Virus record (IMG/VR): IMGVR_UViG_3300047440_000285
Location: 1 to 29,510 of that record
Strand: one strand, 5' to 3'
DNA: 29,510 nt
Source of the DNA: a virus
Every line of letters starts with the position of its first letter. Within the stretch, counting starts at the first letter, position 1. Below are positions 14,507 through 21,889 of the stretch, one piece after another. The notes below the pieces were generated by a model. The model had not been told where the DNA came from. It searched no databases and saw only the letters and a list, made by a program, of their open reading frames with translations. Made by a program: the position numbers and the translations under genes.

Positions 14507-16690
14507 TCACTGTGGCGGCGGCATCGCGCCGGGGCCGGGGCCTTGCATGGGCGGGCCTTGCATCGCGGCGCCGTTCGGCGGGGGCATCCCTTGCGGGGGC
14601 GTGGAGGGCATCGCGGGGGGCATGGCCTGGGGAGGAAGCTGCGGGGGCGCCTGGGGAACGGGCGGGGGCATCTCCGGCCCCAAGGTGATAGCGTTCTGAG
14701 CCTGGAGGGCGCGCGCTTCCTCGTGCGTAAGCTGTGCTTCGGCCGTCGCCTTCGCGGTGTCGGCCTGCACTTGCCCCATTTCCGCGCCGGTCTTCTTCGC
14801 TTCGGCCAGGGCCTTCTGATCCTTCGGGGTCGGCGGGGGCGGGGGCGGGGGATGCTGCGCGAGCTGCTCCATTTGCGTTGCGGCCTGATCCAATACGCCT
14901 TCGATGGTCGCGGCCCCCTTAAAGCCAGCGCATCCCCATTGCAGCATCTTTATCAGGAAGGCACCGGCGGCCGGGTTTTGGCTGACCATGGGGCCGGCGG
15001 CCATCAAATAGTTAGAAACCGCGCCCATGAATTCGGTGCGAATTTCCTTTTCCTTTTCCCAATCCGGCGCGGCCAGAGAATCGGCTGTGACCGATACGGA
15101 GTGCATCGCCATCCCGAAATCTTTCAGCAGGGCGATAGCCTGATCGGCGAAGGGCGCATCGGGCGTGCGGTCAATCAGGGAGCGCTGTTTGATGGTGTCG
15201 GGTTGAAACTGCGTCGCAATGATATTCGCGCGAATCCGCATCGTATCGGAGACAAACCGGGCAACCCCGTTTTGCAAGTCGGCCAATCGAGCGCCACCAA
15301 ATTGGGCTTTGAGTTGCTGCGCCGTGGCGGATTCGCTGGCAGCGGTTGAGCCGCGCATGATGTCGGAAATGCCGAGCACGTCGTAAAGGTCTTTTTGTAG
15401 GGCGCCCTTGCGCTGATTAAGCTGCATGATGGCGTTAACCGTCGCATCGAAGGGCATCCAATCAATAACGCCTTTCATGCCGCCTTTCTCCACAAACACC
15501 TGCCAGTTTTCAACCGGAATAAGGGTGTTTTCTGTGTTCGAAGAGAGAAGCGTTTTAACGCCCGATGCGTTTTTGTCGTAAACGCCAACCACCTTTACCG
15601 CTTCCTGTAGGCGCGCGAGTTTGTTGTTAGTGCGGTCTAGTTCGCAGTACAAATCCTGCGCCATGGCGTAATCAGCACGCGGCAGGAAAGCCCGGGTTAG
15701 CGTGGTCGAAACCACGGGTTGTGGACAAGGGAAGAAATCGTCCAGCTTCAGATAGTCCGGCTGATAGTCGAGAACAAACGTGCATCCTTCGGAATACCAA
15801 CAAACGTTATTAGTTTCCTTGTCCCAGATTTCCCAGATTGCCGCTTGCTTAATGGGAGTGGCTTTGATGACATCATCGGCCAGACTGCCGCCCTCGCCCG
15901 GCGTTTTCGTCTGCATCGGGATGGCTTCGATTTGATCGGGCGCGAGGTTCGTAAAGCGTGCCTGTAGCTTTTTCTTCGACATATAGACACGGCGCGCAAC
16001 CCATCGGCACTCCCGCCAGCGGCGGCAGGGAGAATAACGGAAATCATCCCAATAGATGTAATCAACTTCCGCCTCCTCAAATACGATGCGGGTTGCCGTT
16101 TGCGTTTGAGGTTGTCCGTTCATCGGGTCGAGCGCAGGCTGTCCCGTCATCGGGTCGGTAATGGGTGCCTCATAGTCTTCCGTGTCTACGTCATACCGGC
16201 ACCAGACTTGACCAAGCCCCACAACGAAACGATCAAAGACCGCATCGCGCATGGCGGCGTTGGTGTCGTCGTATTCCCGCTCGATATCAGAGTTAAGAAT
16301 TCGCTGGAGAATGAGCGACGCCACGCGGGCGATATCATCGTCGAAATCCTTAAACTTCCGATCCACGTCCGCCTTCGGCAACTTGCCATAAATGGCAGAC
16401 AGGATAACTTGAACATTACTCCAAAAGAGATTAACGCGGGACTCTTCGCCGTTGAATGAATCGCGTTCGTCTAGATAGGCCCGTTCGCAAAGGCGGGCGT
16501 TGCGCGTGAATTTGCTAAGCCATTTCTTCGATGCGTTTAACTCGGCCTGCCATTTCGCGGCGAGCTGCGCGGACACGTCCCGGGGCAACGGTTCACCTGT
16601 GGCGGCCAGGGCGGCGGCGTTCTCATTGTCGTCCTCGTCCTTATAGGCCCCGGCAAGCGGCCCGTCCCCGGTTTGATAGTCGAGCGCCAT
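14507..16690 (-). CDS. Portal protein (P22-type)
   Basis: The 727-aa product is the dodecameric portal through which DNA is packaged and ejected. Supporting motifs include SRVNLFWSNVQVILSAIYGK near residue 65, FRYSPCRRWRECRWVARR, WEIWDKETNNVCWYSEG, MAQDLYCELDRTNNKLARLQ and DVLGISDIMRGSTAASESAT, which are typical of the long P22-like portal family. The tail (about the last 120 residues) contains a run of seven prolines, a helical Lys/Ala/Gln segment, and a disordered Pro/Gln/Met end finishing GAMPPPQ. The ATG at 16690 has GGGGG six bases upstream, fused to the TerL stop; an upstream in-frame extension has no such site. Confidence 0.9.
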   Translation of the reverse strand: MALDYQTGDGPLAGAYKDEDDNENAAALAATGEPLPRDVSAQLAAKWQAELNASKKWLSKFTRNARLCERAYLDERDSFNGEESRVNLFWSNVQVILSAIYGKLPKADVDRKFKDFDDDIARVASLILQRILNSDIEREYDDTNAAMRDAVFDRFVVGLGQVWCRYDVDTEDYEAPITDPMTGQPALDPMNGQPQTQTATRIVFEEAEVDYIYWDDFRYSPCRRWRECRWVARRVYMSKKKLQARFTNLAPDQIEAIPMQTKTPGEGGSLADDVIKATPIKQAAIWEIWDKETNNVCWYSEGCTFVLDYQPDYLKLDDFFPCPQPVVSTTLTRAFLPRADYAMAQDLYCELDRTNNKLARLQEAVKVVGVYDKNASGVKTLLSSNTENTLIPVENWQVFVEKGGMKGVIDWMPFDATVNAIMQLNQRKGALQKDLYDVLGISDIMRGSTAASESATAQQLKAQFGGARLADLQNGVARFVSDTMRIRANIIATQFQPDTIKQRSLIDRTPDAPFADQAIALLKDFGMAMHSVSVTADSLAAPDWEKEKEIRTEFMGAVSNYLMAAGPMVSQNPAAGAFLIKMLQWGCAGFKGAATIEGVLDQAATQMEQLAQHPPPPPPPTPKDQKALAEAKKTGAEMGQVQADTAKATAEAQLTHEEARALQAQNAITLGPEMPPPVPQAPPQLPPQAMPPAMPSTPPQGMPPPNGAAMQGPPMQGPGPGAMPPPQ

Positions 16691-16698
16691 AGTGCCCC

Positions 16699-18048
16699 CT
16701 ACAGCCGAATCCCGTGCGCGCGGTCTTGGTCGCGCCACAAGTCATCGAGCGAGAAAAGATGATGCGCGCCGCGCGCTTCGGGTCGCTTGGGGATGGGAGT
16801 CGGAATCACCTGCTCGACCACCATTTGCGCGCCGTAGCTGAAGGCGTCGGAGCCGTGAGAACTCCAGTCGTGATCGGGTTCGGATGAGAAAACTTTCCGC
16901 TCGTCGTCCCATTTGAAAGACCAAGACCGCAAGGCTTCGATCCCGCGCGCGCAAGCTTCACTGTGGAAATTGCACCGGGGGAGAACCACGCGGGCGGCGT
17001 TAATGCGGTCTTGCAGTTTCGACTTGGGCACCATCTCGCAGCGGAAATGCTGAGAGAAAACCTCAATCACGGAATGCTTCGTCGCCATGGTCTTGGCTTT
17101 GGCATCGTGCGGCAGATAGAGCGTATCGATTTCATAACCGATATGTTTCAGGCGATCCACCCAATCCGCCGCATCGAGACCGCTCGCTTCGTCGTAATGA
17201 ATGAGGTCGTATCCGCCCCGGCGGAATTGCCAAAACCAAAAAGCGGCGGCATCGCGATAGCCCAAATCTGATGAAACGACAATCTTCGATCCGAGAGAAT
17301 GTACGGTATCGATATTCAAACGCCCGGCCTTGTCGGCTTCGGCAATCAGGCGGCCAACGATGGCACCAACATTCGCCACAGAGAAATCACAGTAATATTC
17401 CTGCTGGATTAACTCTTCGGGCATGTCCATAGCCCGCTCTAGGTCGATATCCTCGGCCGTCAATACCCCGGTTTGCTCGATTGACATCACCGCACAGAAA
17501 GCGCCCGGCAGTTTCTTTGCCACCTGAAGCGTTTTATAAGCGTGGTTATATCCGCGCGGGGTATAGATGAAGGAAACGGAACCGTTATTCTCGCGGAGAA
17601 TTGGGCGGACGAAATCGTAAGAGCGCGGGTCGGTGGTTGACCATTCGGAGAAAGTGACGTGAACCGGATTCGCGCCGAGTAGAGAATTAAAGTTATCCGC
17701 GCCGACGATTTGAATGATAGAACCATTGATTAGTTCGATCTTCATTTCATCTTCGATTTTCTTTTTCACCAACTCCGGCGGGAATGTCTGGCGAATGAGA
17801 TTCGTTCCCTGCGCCGTGATGTTGTCCCAAACGGCTTTGCGCCCCTGCTTGAGAGTGGGCAGGCAGTGCCAGTAAAGGCCCACGCGCTTAAACGCATCCT
17901 TGCAGGCTTGGGCGAGCGCGGTACGGTCTTTGCCGCCACGACGGTGCATCACCCAAACAAGGAATTTGCAATCATCATCGCGCGCCGCCATGTAATGCCG
18001 CTGATAGGGGCGGGGAACCATGCCGCCATCGATGCGATATTCAGGCAT
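16699..18048 (-). CDS. terL: Terminase large subunit (packaging ATPase/nuclease)
   Basis: The product is 449 aa. The N-terminal ATPase has a Walker-A-like loop FLVWVMHRRGGKDRTALAQ (about residues 29-47, with Asp where Ser/Thr is usual) and a Walker B plus catalytic Glu at VHVTFSEWS. A motif-III-like FIYTPRGYNHAYK follows. The C-terminal RNase H-type nuclease shows acidic motifs VVSSDLGYRDAAAFWFW, DTLYLPHDAKAK and HDWSSHGSDAFSYGAQ. Length and order are normal for TerL, which pumps DNA through the portal and cuts concatemers. It lies between the small terminase candidate and the portal. The ATG at 18048 is 12 bases after the preceding stop. Confidence 0.93.
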   Translation of the reverse strand: MPEYRIDGGMVPRPYQRHYMAARDDDCKFLVWVMHRRGGKDRTALAQACKDAFKRVGLYWHCLPTLKQGRKAVWDNITAQGTNLIRQTFPPELVKKKIEDEMKIELINGSIIQIVGADNFNSLLGANPVHVTFSEWSTTDPRSYDFVRPILRENNGSVSFIYTPRGYNHAYKTLQVAKKLPGAFCAVMSIEQTGVLTAEDIDLERAMDMPEELIQQEYYCDFSVANVGAIVGRLIAEADKAGRLNIDTVHSLGSKIVVSSDLGYRDAAAFWFWQFRRGGYDLIHYDEASGLDAADWVDRLKHIGYEIDTLYLPHDAKAKTMATKHSVIEVFSQHFRCEMVPKSKLQDRINAARVVLPRCNFHSEACARGIEALRSWSFKWDDERKVFSSEPDHDWSSHGSDAFSYGAQMVVEQVIPTPIPKRPEARGAHHLFSLDDLWRDQDRAHGIRL

Positions 18049-18060
18049 GAAATAGGCCGG

Positions 18061-18459
18061 TTAGGGGGCCTGTTGTTCGATATCGATTACATCGCGCGAA
18101 ACCAACTTGAGCGGGGTATTGATAACGCCCGGCGCATCTTCCTTAAAAACCTCCCGGTTTTCATGGTTGATGGTTTCGATAATGATTTTGATATCGGCGC
18201 CGTCGCCGTTCTTTTTCTCGAAAGGCAGCATCTTTGCCGCGAGCGCCATGAAGGCCACCGGATACTGCGTGGCTTGCTTGACCAACCACCGCTGCCCGCC
18301 GAGTTCGTGCAAGGCCCCCATAATCATTTGCTGCAAGGATCGGTTGATTTCCTTACGGCTGTACGGGTCAAACTTCGCGCGGGCTTCGCGGCGCGCGGCG
18401 CCGTGCAAGTGCGGAAAATTCGCCTCGAAAAGCGCATCTTTGTTGATGGGGCCAGACAT
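18061..18459 (-). CDS. Probable terminase small subunit
   Basis: This 132-aa protein begins MSGPINKDALFEANFPHLHG, with basic helices (AARREARAKFD, SRKEINRSLQQMIMGALHEL) that could form a DNA-binding region. It ends in an acidic, beta-like tail (GADIKIIIETINHENREVF). Its length and place directly before TerL fit the subunit that recognises packaging sites and stimulates the motor. I see no unambiguous family motif, so the call rests on synteny and size. The ribosome-binding site is weak (GAG in the upstream GAGTTGCCCCA). It is the first gene after a strong terminator. Confidence 0.66.
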   Translation of the reverse strand: MSGPINKDALFEANFPHLHGAARREARAKFDPYSRKEINRSLQQMIMGALHELGGQRWLVKQATQYPVAFMALAAKMLPFEKKNGDGADIKIIIETINHENREVFKEDAPGVINTPLKLVSRDVIDIEQQAP

Positions 18460-18486
18460 TGGGGCAACTCGCTTTGCCGAGAGGGC

Positions 18487-18514
18487 AAAAAAAGACCGGC
18501 CATAGGGGCCGGTC
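18487..18514 (-). terminator. Strong intrinsic terminator between early and late minus-strand operons
   Basis: A perfect 8-bp GC-rich stem, GACCGGCC at 18494-18501 with GGCCGGTC at 18507-18514, encloses a 5-base loop. On the minus strand it is followed by seven T residues (18493-18487). It lies only 27 bp before the start codon of the small terminase gene. Transcripts from the early operon should stop here unless read through. Confidence 0.88.
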
Positions 18515-18635
18515 GGAAAGTTACCCTGCTTCGGAGATCAGGACAACTGCGAGTTTGAATGGGGGCAAGTTACATTTCGGGATTCTCTCTTTCTACTAGG
18601 GAAGACTAATCTAACAACCCTGATTCAGTGAATGC
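18515..18635 (-). promoter_or_regulatory. Gene-free leader before the late operon; possible late promoter region
   Basis: These 121 bp hold no gene and are more AT-rich than their surroundings (for example around 18590-18630). A promoter here followed by the terminator at 18487-18514 would copy the lambda pR'-tR' layout, in which an antiterminator switches on the late genes. I could not identify a convincing -35/-10 pair with normal spacing on the minus strand. The assignment rests on position alone. Confidence 0.3.
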
Positions 18636-18986
18636 CTAATCGTGGCGCTTACTGACAAAGACAAAACGTGTCACCGGGCCGGCGTCGGGTTCATCGCGGC
18701 GCAGGATGGCAGCGGCAACGGTCATGAGTTCGCCCATGGGCTTGTCCGGGTAGAGCAAGACCAACAAAGGCAGCAAGGCCCCCACGGACTCAGCGGCAGC
18801 GGTGTCCAACGTGCGCGCCATGTAGACCAGGGCGCCAGACAAAATCTTCACCATGTCTTGCCCGTTAATCTCGTCATCTTCCACAAGCGCCCGAATCACG
18901 TCCGCCATGCCGTCGCAGGGATCGGGGGCCATCACCATGTGCTTAACGACAAGCCGCGCAATTTCGACATGATTTGATGTTTTCAT
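18636..18986 (-). CDS. Uncharacterised early protein at the end of the early operon
   Basis: The product is 116 aa. Helical segments are seen (EIARLVVKHMV, MADVIRALVED, MVKILSGALVYMARTLD) with a hydrophobic stretch (SVGALLPLLVLLYPD) and a basic end (RFVFVSKRHD). No family is recognised. The ATG at 18986 overlaps the previous stop (ATGA) and has GAGGTGG upstream; a longer frame to 19064 lies within the neighbour. It occupies the position of a late antiterminator, directly before the terminator, but has no visible sequence support for that role. Confidence 0.66.
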   Translation of the reverse strand: MKTSNHVEIARLVVKHMVMAPDPCDGMADVIRALVEDDEINGQDMVKILSGALVYMARTLDTAAAESVGALLPLLVLLYPDKPMGELMTVAAAILRRDEPDAGPVTRFVFVSKRHD

Positions 18987-19474
18987 GGGGCCACCTCGGC
19001 GGCTTGAGAGGCAAGTTCTGCACACTCGGCACGCACATAGTCCAGCGTGCGGTAGGTCTCCCATCCATGGGAAGAGAAGAGCCGATCCCGCGCGCGAATC
19101 CGCGCATCCATTGCCGGACTCATGTCGCCCGCGTGCCCACAGTCAAAGCCAACCCACCATAGTCGCGCAGGTTCGCCGGGTTCTGGAATGTGGCAAATGC
19201 CGATGCCATCTTCGGACACGTCCTCGTCGCAGAAGTCGGAAAAGGTTAGGCCCCCATGCACGCGAGCGCCGATATCCTCATAGGACTTCCCGTGCCAGGG
19301 ATGGCCGTCGGGCACGCCCACATAACCGCAGAGGGAGCCCGTGACTCCGGCGCGATGGATGAGGCAGGCAAGGCCCGTCGTCTCGTCCGTGAATTGCAGC
19401 TTGTCGGGTTCATCGTCCCACGGGCCGCGCTCCCATTGTGATTTATCGGTGAATGTCCAATTTTGCTCTTTCAT
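18983..19474 (-). CDS. Conserved phage hypothetical protein (HPW...VHGGLTFS...CHIPEPGE type)
   Basis: The product is 163 aa. It carries GYVGVPDGHPWHGKSYEDIG, VHGGLTFSDFC, IGICHIPEPGEPARLWWVGF and DCGHAGDMSP, plus YRTLDYVRAECAELASQ near the end. I recognise this as a widespread phage and prophage family without a known function. Conserved His, Cys and Asp residues (CGHAGD, CHIPEPGE) could bind metal, which is speculation. The ATG at 19474 is served by the GGAGATTG leader shared with three other genes in this operon. Confidence 0.75.
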   Translation of the reverse strand: MKEQNWTFTDKSQWERGPWDDEPDKLQFTDETTGLACLIHRAGVTGSLCGYVGVPDGHPWHGKSYEDIGARVHGGLTFSDFCDEDVSEDGIGICHIPEPGEPARLWWVGFDCGHAGDMSPAMDARIRARDRLFSSHGWETYRTLDYVRAECAELASQAAEVAP

Positions 19475-19488
19475 GGTGCAATCTCCGT

Positions 19489-19851
19489 TTAATGTGTCGC
19501 ACCGGCTTCGCGGTCTCTTGTGATAAGGAGTTCGCCGGCACGTCCGATCATTTGTTTCGCAATCTCGATAGCCTCGTGCGTTTCAAATTTATCCTTCTCC
19601 AGCAATGAGGCAACACATGAAACGCTGGCGCGGCTAACAATCTCATACATTGAAACCATCTCGCAAAGTGCAATGATTTGCACATTCAATGCCAACACCG
19701 GAAAATCATCACTTGCCACATTCAGCGAAAGCCATTGCTTCGCCACCTCATGAATGTCCAAATTATCGGGCCGCTGTAGTAATGTGCGGTTTAACTCCGT
19801 CGCGAGCCGCAGCACTTTATCCGACTTCTGTTCTTTGATCGAATCATTCAT
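19489..19851 (-). CDS. Uncharacterised helical early protein
   Basis: The 120-aa protein (MNDSIKEQKSDKVLRLATEL onward) appears all-helical, with a hydrophobic central part (FPVLALNVQIIALCEMVSMYE) and a charged C-terminus. I do not recognise it. Its ATG overlaps the stop of the RusA gene (ATGA), and a GGAGATTG ribosome-binding motif precedes it. Codon use is less GC-biased than in the late genes. It is likely co-translated with RusA. Confidence 0.66.
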   Translation of the reverse strand: MNDSIKEQKSDKVLRLATELNRTLLQRPDNLDIHEVAKQWLSLNVASDDFPVLALNVQIIALCEMVSMYEIVSRASVSCVASLLEKDKFETHEAIEIAKQMIGRAGELLITRDREAGATH

Positions 19852-20255
19852 TTCGCAATCTCCGATACTTTAATTACCGTCCGTGGGTTCTCTTTATCTA
19901 TCGAGTGGTAGATATGCTTTTCGCGCACTTGCCGATCATTGTGATAGATGCCGCGCTGAGAGACCACCCGCCGCCCACCCACCTTTACAAACTGATCCTG
20001 TAGGCAATCGAGGATCAGGGATTCGTCGAGGTCGGGCCGCTCGGTGGCGTAATAGATGCGCATGTCCACGCGCACGGGCGCGGAGAACTGGACACGGGCA
20101 GCGGGCGGAATCTGCTGGAGGGCGGCATCTCGCCAATCCAACGCCTTTTGGCTTTTGATGATGAGGCGGCGGCCGGTCTTGTGATTCACGGCTTCGCGGC
20201 GGCTGTTCGCCTTGCTGGCGGGTTCGCCGAGGATGGTAAGCCGGACGGGAGCCAT
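19848..20255 (-). CDS. rusA: RusA-family Holliday junction resolvase
   Basis: The 135-aa protein begins MAPVRLTILGEPASKANSRR, matching the RusA N-terminus (G-P-x-x-K-x-R). It has RPDLDESLILDCLQDQFVKV with the acidic catalytic cluster, and later GIYHNDRQVREKHIYHS, where most relatives have DD-x-QV. RusA dimers cut four-way junctions and help resolve recombination or replication intermediates before packaging. The length is normal for the family. The start at 20255 is preceded in frame by a GTG at 20258; neither has a clear ribosome-binding site. It sits in the ninR-like accessory part of the early operon. Confidence 0.85.
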   Translation of the reverse strand: MAPVRLTILGEPASKANSRREAVNHKTGRRLIIKSQKALDWRDAALQQIPPAARVQFSAPVRVDMRIYYATERPDLDESLILDCLQDQFVKVGGRRVVSQRGIYHNDRQVREKHIYHSIDKENPRTVIKVSEIAK

Positions 20256-20264
20256 CACACTATA

Positions 20265-20468
20265 TTAAGCCGCGTCGGCCGCCGGTAGCGTTGTCCGGCG
20301 GTTCCACACATCCATTGCCGCCTCTTCGGAATCGAGTCGATCCACATTGGCCGTGCAATCCTCACACTCGACAATGAAGCCGCGCAGGAATTCGCTGCCC
20401 TCGGTAATCTCGCCCACATTGGCATTGCCGCCACAGAAAGGGCAGGGCTTGAGTTGTGCATTGGTCAT
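20265..20468 (-). CDS. Lar-like (restriction alleviation-type) zinc-ribbon protein
   Basis: The 67-aa protein starts MTNAQLKPCPFCGGNANVGE, then VECEDCTANVDRLDSEEAAM and VWNRR. The CPFCGG...CxxC...EEA...WNRR pattern is that of the Lar-like family, named after an anti-restriction protein of the Rac prophage. Four cysteines (CPFC, CEDC) should bind zinc. Many family members have no tested anti-restriction activity, so function is uncertain. The ATG at 20468 has AAGGG upstream. Confidence 0.8.
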   Translation of the reverse strand: MTNAQLKPCPFCGGNANVGEITEGSEFLRGFIVECEDCTANVDRLDSEEAAMDVWNRRTTLPAADAA

Positions 20469-20472
20469 TGCG

Positions 20473-20679
20473 TTAACCCTTCATTAGAAAAGAGCGCATC
20501 GCGCGCATTGAAGAAGAACCCACCCTCGGCACCCGTCCCCATGCGCCCCCATGAAAGAGAAGCAAGCGCCGGCAATGAGCGCATCGAACCAAGGCCCCCG
20601 GCACGTCCTTCAGCTCTTGTGGCGACTCTACCAATACGCCACGGCAACAGGATTCCAGTTCGTCCAACCCTTCGGTCAT
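20473..20679 (-). CDS. Small Cys-containing early protein of unknown function
   Basis: The 68-aa product contains CC near residue 11 and RCAHCRRLLLFHGG near residue 33, perhaps half of a zinc site, then a basic Ser/Arg/Met tail. The ATG at 20679 has AAAGGAGATTG, the same leader and spacing as three neighbouring genes, which is the main reason to accept it. No family is recognised. A longer overlapping frame on the same strand (to 20905) crosses the upstream gene and was rejected. Confidence 0.55.
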   Translation of the reverse strand: MTEGLDELESCCRGVLVESPQELKDVPGALVRCAHCRRLLLFHGGAWGRVPRVGSSSMRAMRSFLMKG

Positions 20680-20682
20680 GGA

Positions 20683-20970
20683 TCAATCTCCTTTGCTTTC
20701 GAGCCATGCATAAAGCGTTTCCAATTCGCGCTTCTTTGATTCGTACATAGCATGCAACCATTCCACCCTGCCCGCGTAATTGGACGCTGCCCAATCCTTG
20801 CTTCCCGCATAGAGGGCATCGGGCAATGGATAGGGCACTTCTTGCGCGGCGATTGTTTCGAGGTCTCCAATGCAATTGATTAACGCGCCTAGGCTCACAC
20901 TGCAATGATCGCGCGCCACATCATGGGCCAGCTTGCGTGCTCTCTCCGCGAGCTGTTGAGTTGTGGTCAT
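20683..20970 (-). CDS. Uncharacterised early protein
   Basis: The 95-aa product (MTTTQQLAERARKLAHDVAR onward) is mainly helical, with a Tyr/Trp-containing C-terminal half (GRVEWLHAMYESKKRELETL) that ends in LYAWLESKGD. It is not recognised. Its ATG overlaps the preceding stop (ATGA) and follows the shared GGAGATTG leader. Its 3' end overlaps the ribosome-binding site of the next gene, as in a tightly coupled operon. Confidence 0.65.
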   Translation of the reverse strand: MTTTQQLAERARKLAHDVARDHCSVSLGALINCIGDLETIAAQEVPYPLPDALYAGSKDWAASNYAGRVEWLHAMYESKKRELETLYAWLESKGD

Positions 20971-21224
20971 AGGCCAATCTCCTTTGTCTGCCGCACCTGC
21001 GCACGCAACTGATCACATTCATCGGCGGCAATGCGAAGCATCTTCACATTCTCGTCGCGCTCGTGCGTGAGTTGATTCTCTAACTCCGCAATGTGCATCG
21101 CCGCCGCCCTCAAGCCCGCCCGATACGCTTCGCGCTGCAAGGCGACGTACTCCGAAGGCGAGAGCAATACCGCCGCCCCCTTCGGTTGCTCAAAGTGCCA
21201 CGGGGGCCTTGTGTCTTCAGTCAT
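20967..21224 (-). CDS. Small coiled-coil early protein
   Basis: The 85-aa product starts MTEDTRPPWHFEQPKGAAVL, contains LSPSEYVALQREAYRAGLRA, and continues into a long charged helix (AELENQLTHERDENVKMLR) with coiled-coil character. I chose the ATG at 21224, which has GGAT six bases upstream, over the in-frame ATG at 21236, which has no such signal. It overlaps the end of the membrane-protein gene by 8 nt. No function can be assigned. Confidence 0.6.
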   Translation of the reverse strand: MTEDTRPPWHFEQPKGAAVLLSPSEYVALQREAYRAGLRAAAMHIAELENQLTHERDENVKMLRIAADECDQLRAQVRQTKEIGL

Positions 21225-21549
21225 CGCGGTATCCATAAAAGCGTTGCAAGCGGTGAACCTGCTTCACCATTAGCTGCACGGCGCGATACGCCACAAGCCA
21301 ACGACGCCAATGCCTGTAAACCGCGCGCGCGAGATAAAGTGCCGAGGTCAGGCTCAATGCACCACAAAGCGAAGCCCACCACAACGGGCGGACATGAGAC
21401 CAATGCTCCAGATAATAGAGATTGACCCCAATGAGGGCTAATGATGTCATTGTCCATAGCGCCGTGTCTTTGCGCTCGCGCTGCAATGCCAGCAATAGGC
21501 CACGCGCCTGCGCCATCATGTCCGCCAATTCTTGTTCATGCTCCGTCAT
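21217..21549 (-). CDS. Small membrane protein with two predicted transmembrane helices
   Basis: The 110-aa product has an N-terminal charged helix (EQELADMMAQARGLLLALQR). Two hydrophobic segments follow at about residues 39-57 (TALWTMTSLALIGVNLYYL) and 66-88 (PLWWASLCGALSLTSALYLA). The cytoplasmic tail is strongly basic (YRHWRRWLVAYR). The ATG at 21549 is preceded by GGGTGG and lies inside the end of the macro-like gene. Two-helix topology resembles some holins, but the early-operon location makes that doubtful. A role at the inner membrane is all that can be said. Confidence 0.66.
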   Translation of the reverse strand: MTEHEQELADMMAQARGLLLALQRERKDTALWTMTSLALIGVNLYYLEHWSHVRPLWWASLCGALSLTSALYLARAVYRHWRRWLVAYRAVQLMVKQVHRLQRFYGYRDD

Positions 21550-21889
21550 TGCGCCACCCTTCCGGCAAATTGCAATTAGCGGGCGCCCCTTTGAAGAGTG
21601 GCGCAATGTCCGCATCCCTGTAGCCTGCGAGTCCACAACCAATACGCGTGACATTAAAAGTCAATTCGGGATGCGCATGGGCAAAATCCAAAAAGGCAAT
21701 GACGTGTGCAGCAATCGCCGCAAGGGGCAAGGTCTTGATCTTGGCATCCTTGGTCGGAATCGCATAACTCAAACCCGCCAAGCCTTCGCCTTTACCATAA
21801 ATCGCCCCATGCCGTAGAAAGGCATCCCGCGCCGCTCCCTTGCCATGCCTACCCGCAAGATTGCTCCCAAAGACAAAGACTTCCATCAT
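21536..21889 (-). CDS. Macro-domain-like phage protein (A1S_2505-type family)
   Basis: The 117-aa product begins MMEVFVFGSNLAGRHGKGAA. It contains HGAIYGKGEGLAGLSYAIPT followed by KD, then VTRIGCGLAGYRDADIAPLF and APANCNLPEGW. This is a well-conserved family in phages and bacteria, usually annotated only as hypothetical. Its Gly-rich loops and layout recall macro domains that bind ADP-ribose. The start (MM at 21889) has GGAG six bases upstream and overlaps the stop of the 47-aa gene. Ligand binding or a role against NAD-based host defences is inference. Confidence 0.72.
   Translation of the reverse strand: MMEVFVFGSNLAGRHGKGAARDAFLRHGAIYGKGEGLAGLSYAIPTKDAKIKTLPLAAIAAHVIAFLDFAHAHPELTFNVTRIGCGLAGYRDADIAPLFKGAPANCNLPEGWRNDGA

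Noticed and set aside
14477-15349. Long plus-strand ORF (290 codons) across the portal gene
   Set aside because: It is antisense to the portal gene, whose family is unambiguous, has Arg/Gly/His-rich shadow composition, and no ribosome-binding site.
21217-21549. Two-helix membrane protein as holin
   Set aside because: It lies in the early operon with no endolysin or spanin nearby; topology alone is insufficient.
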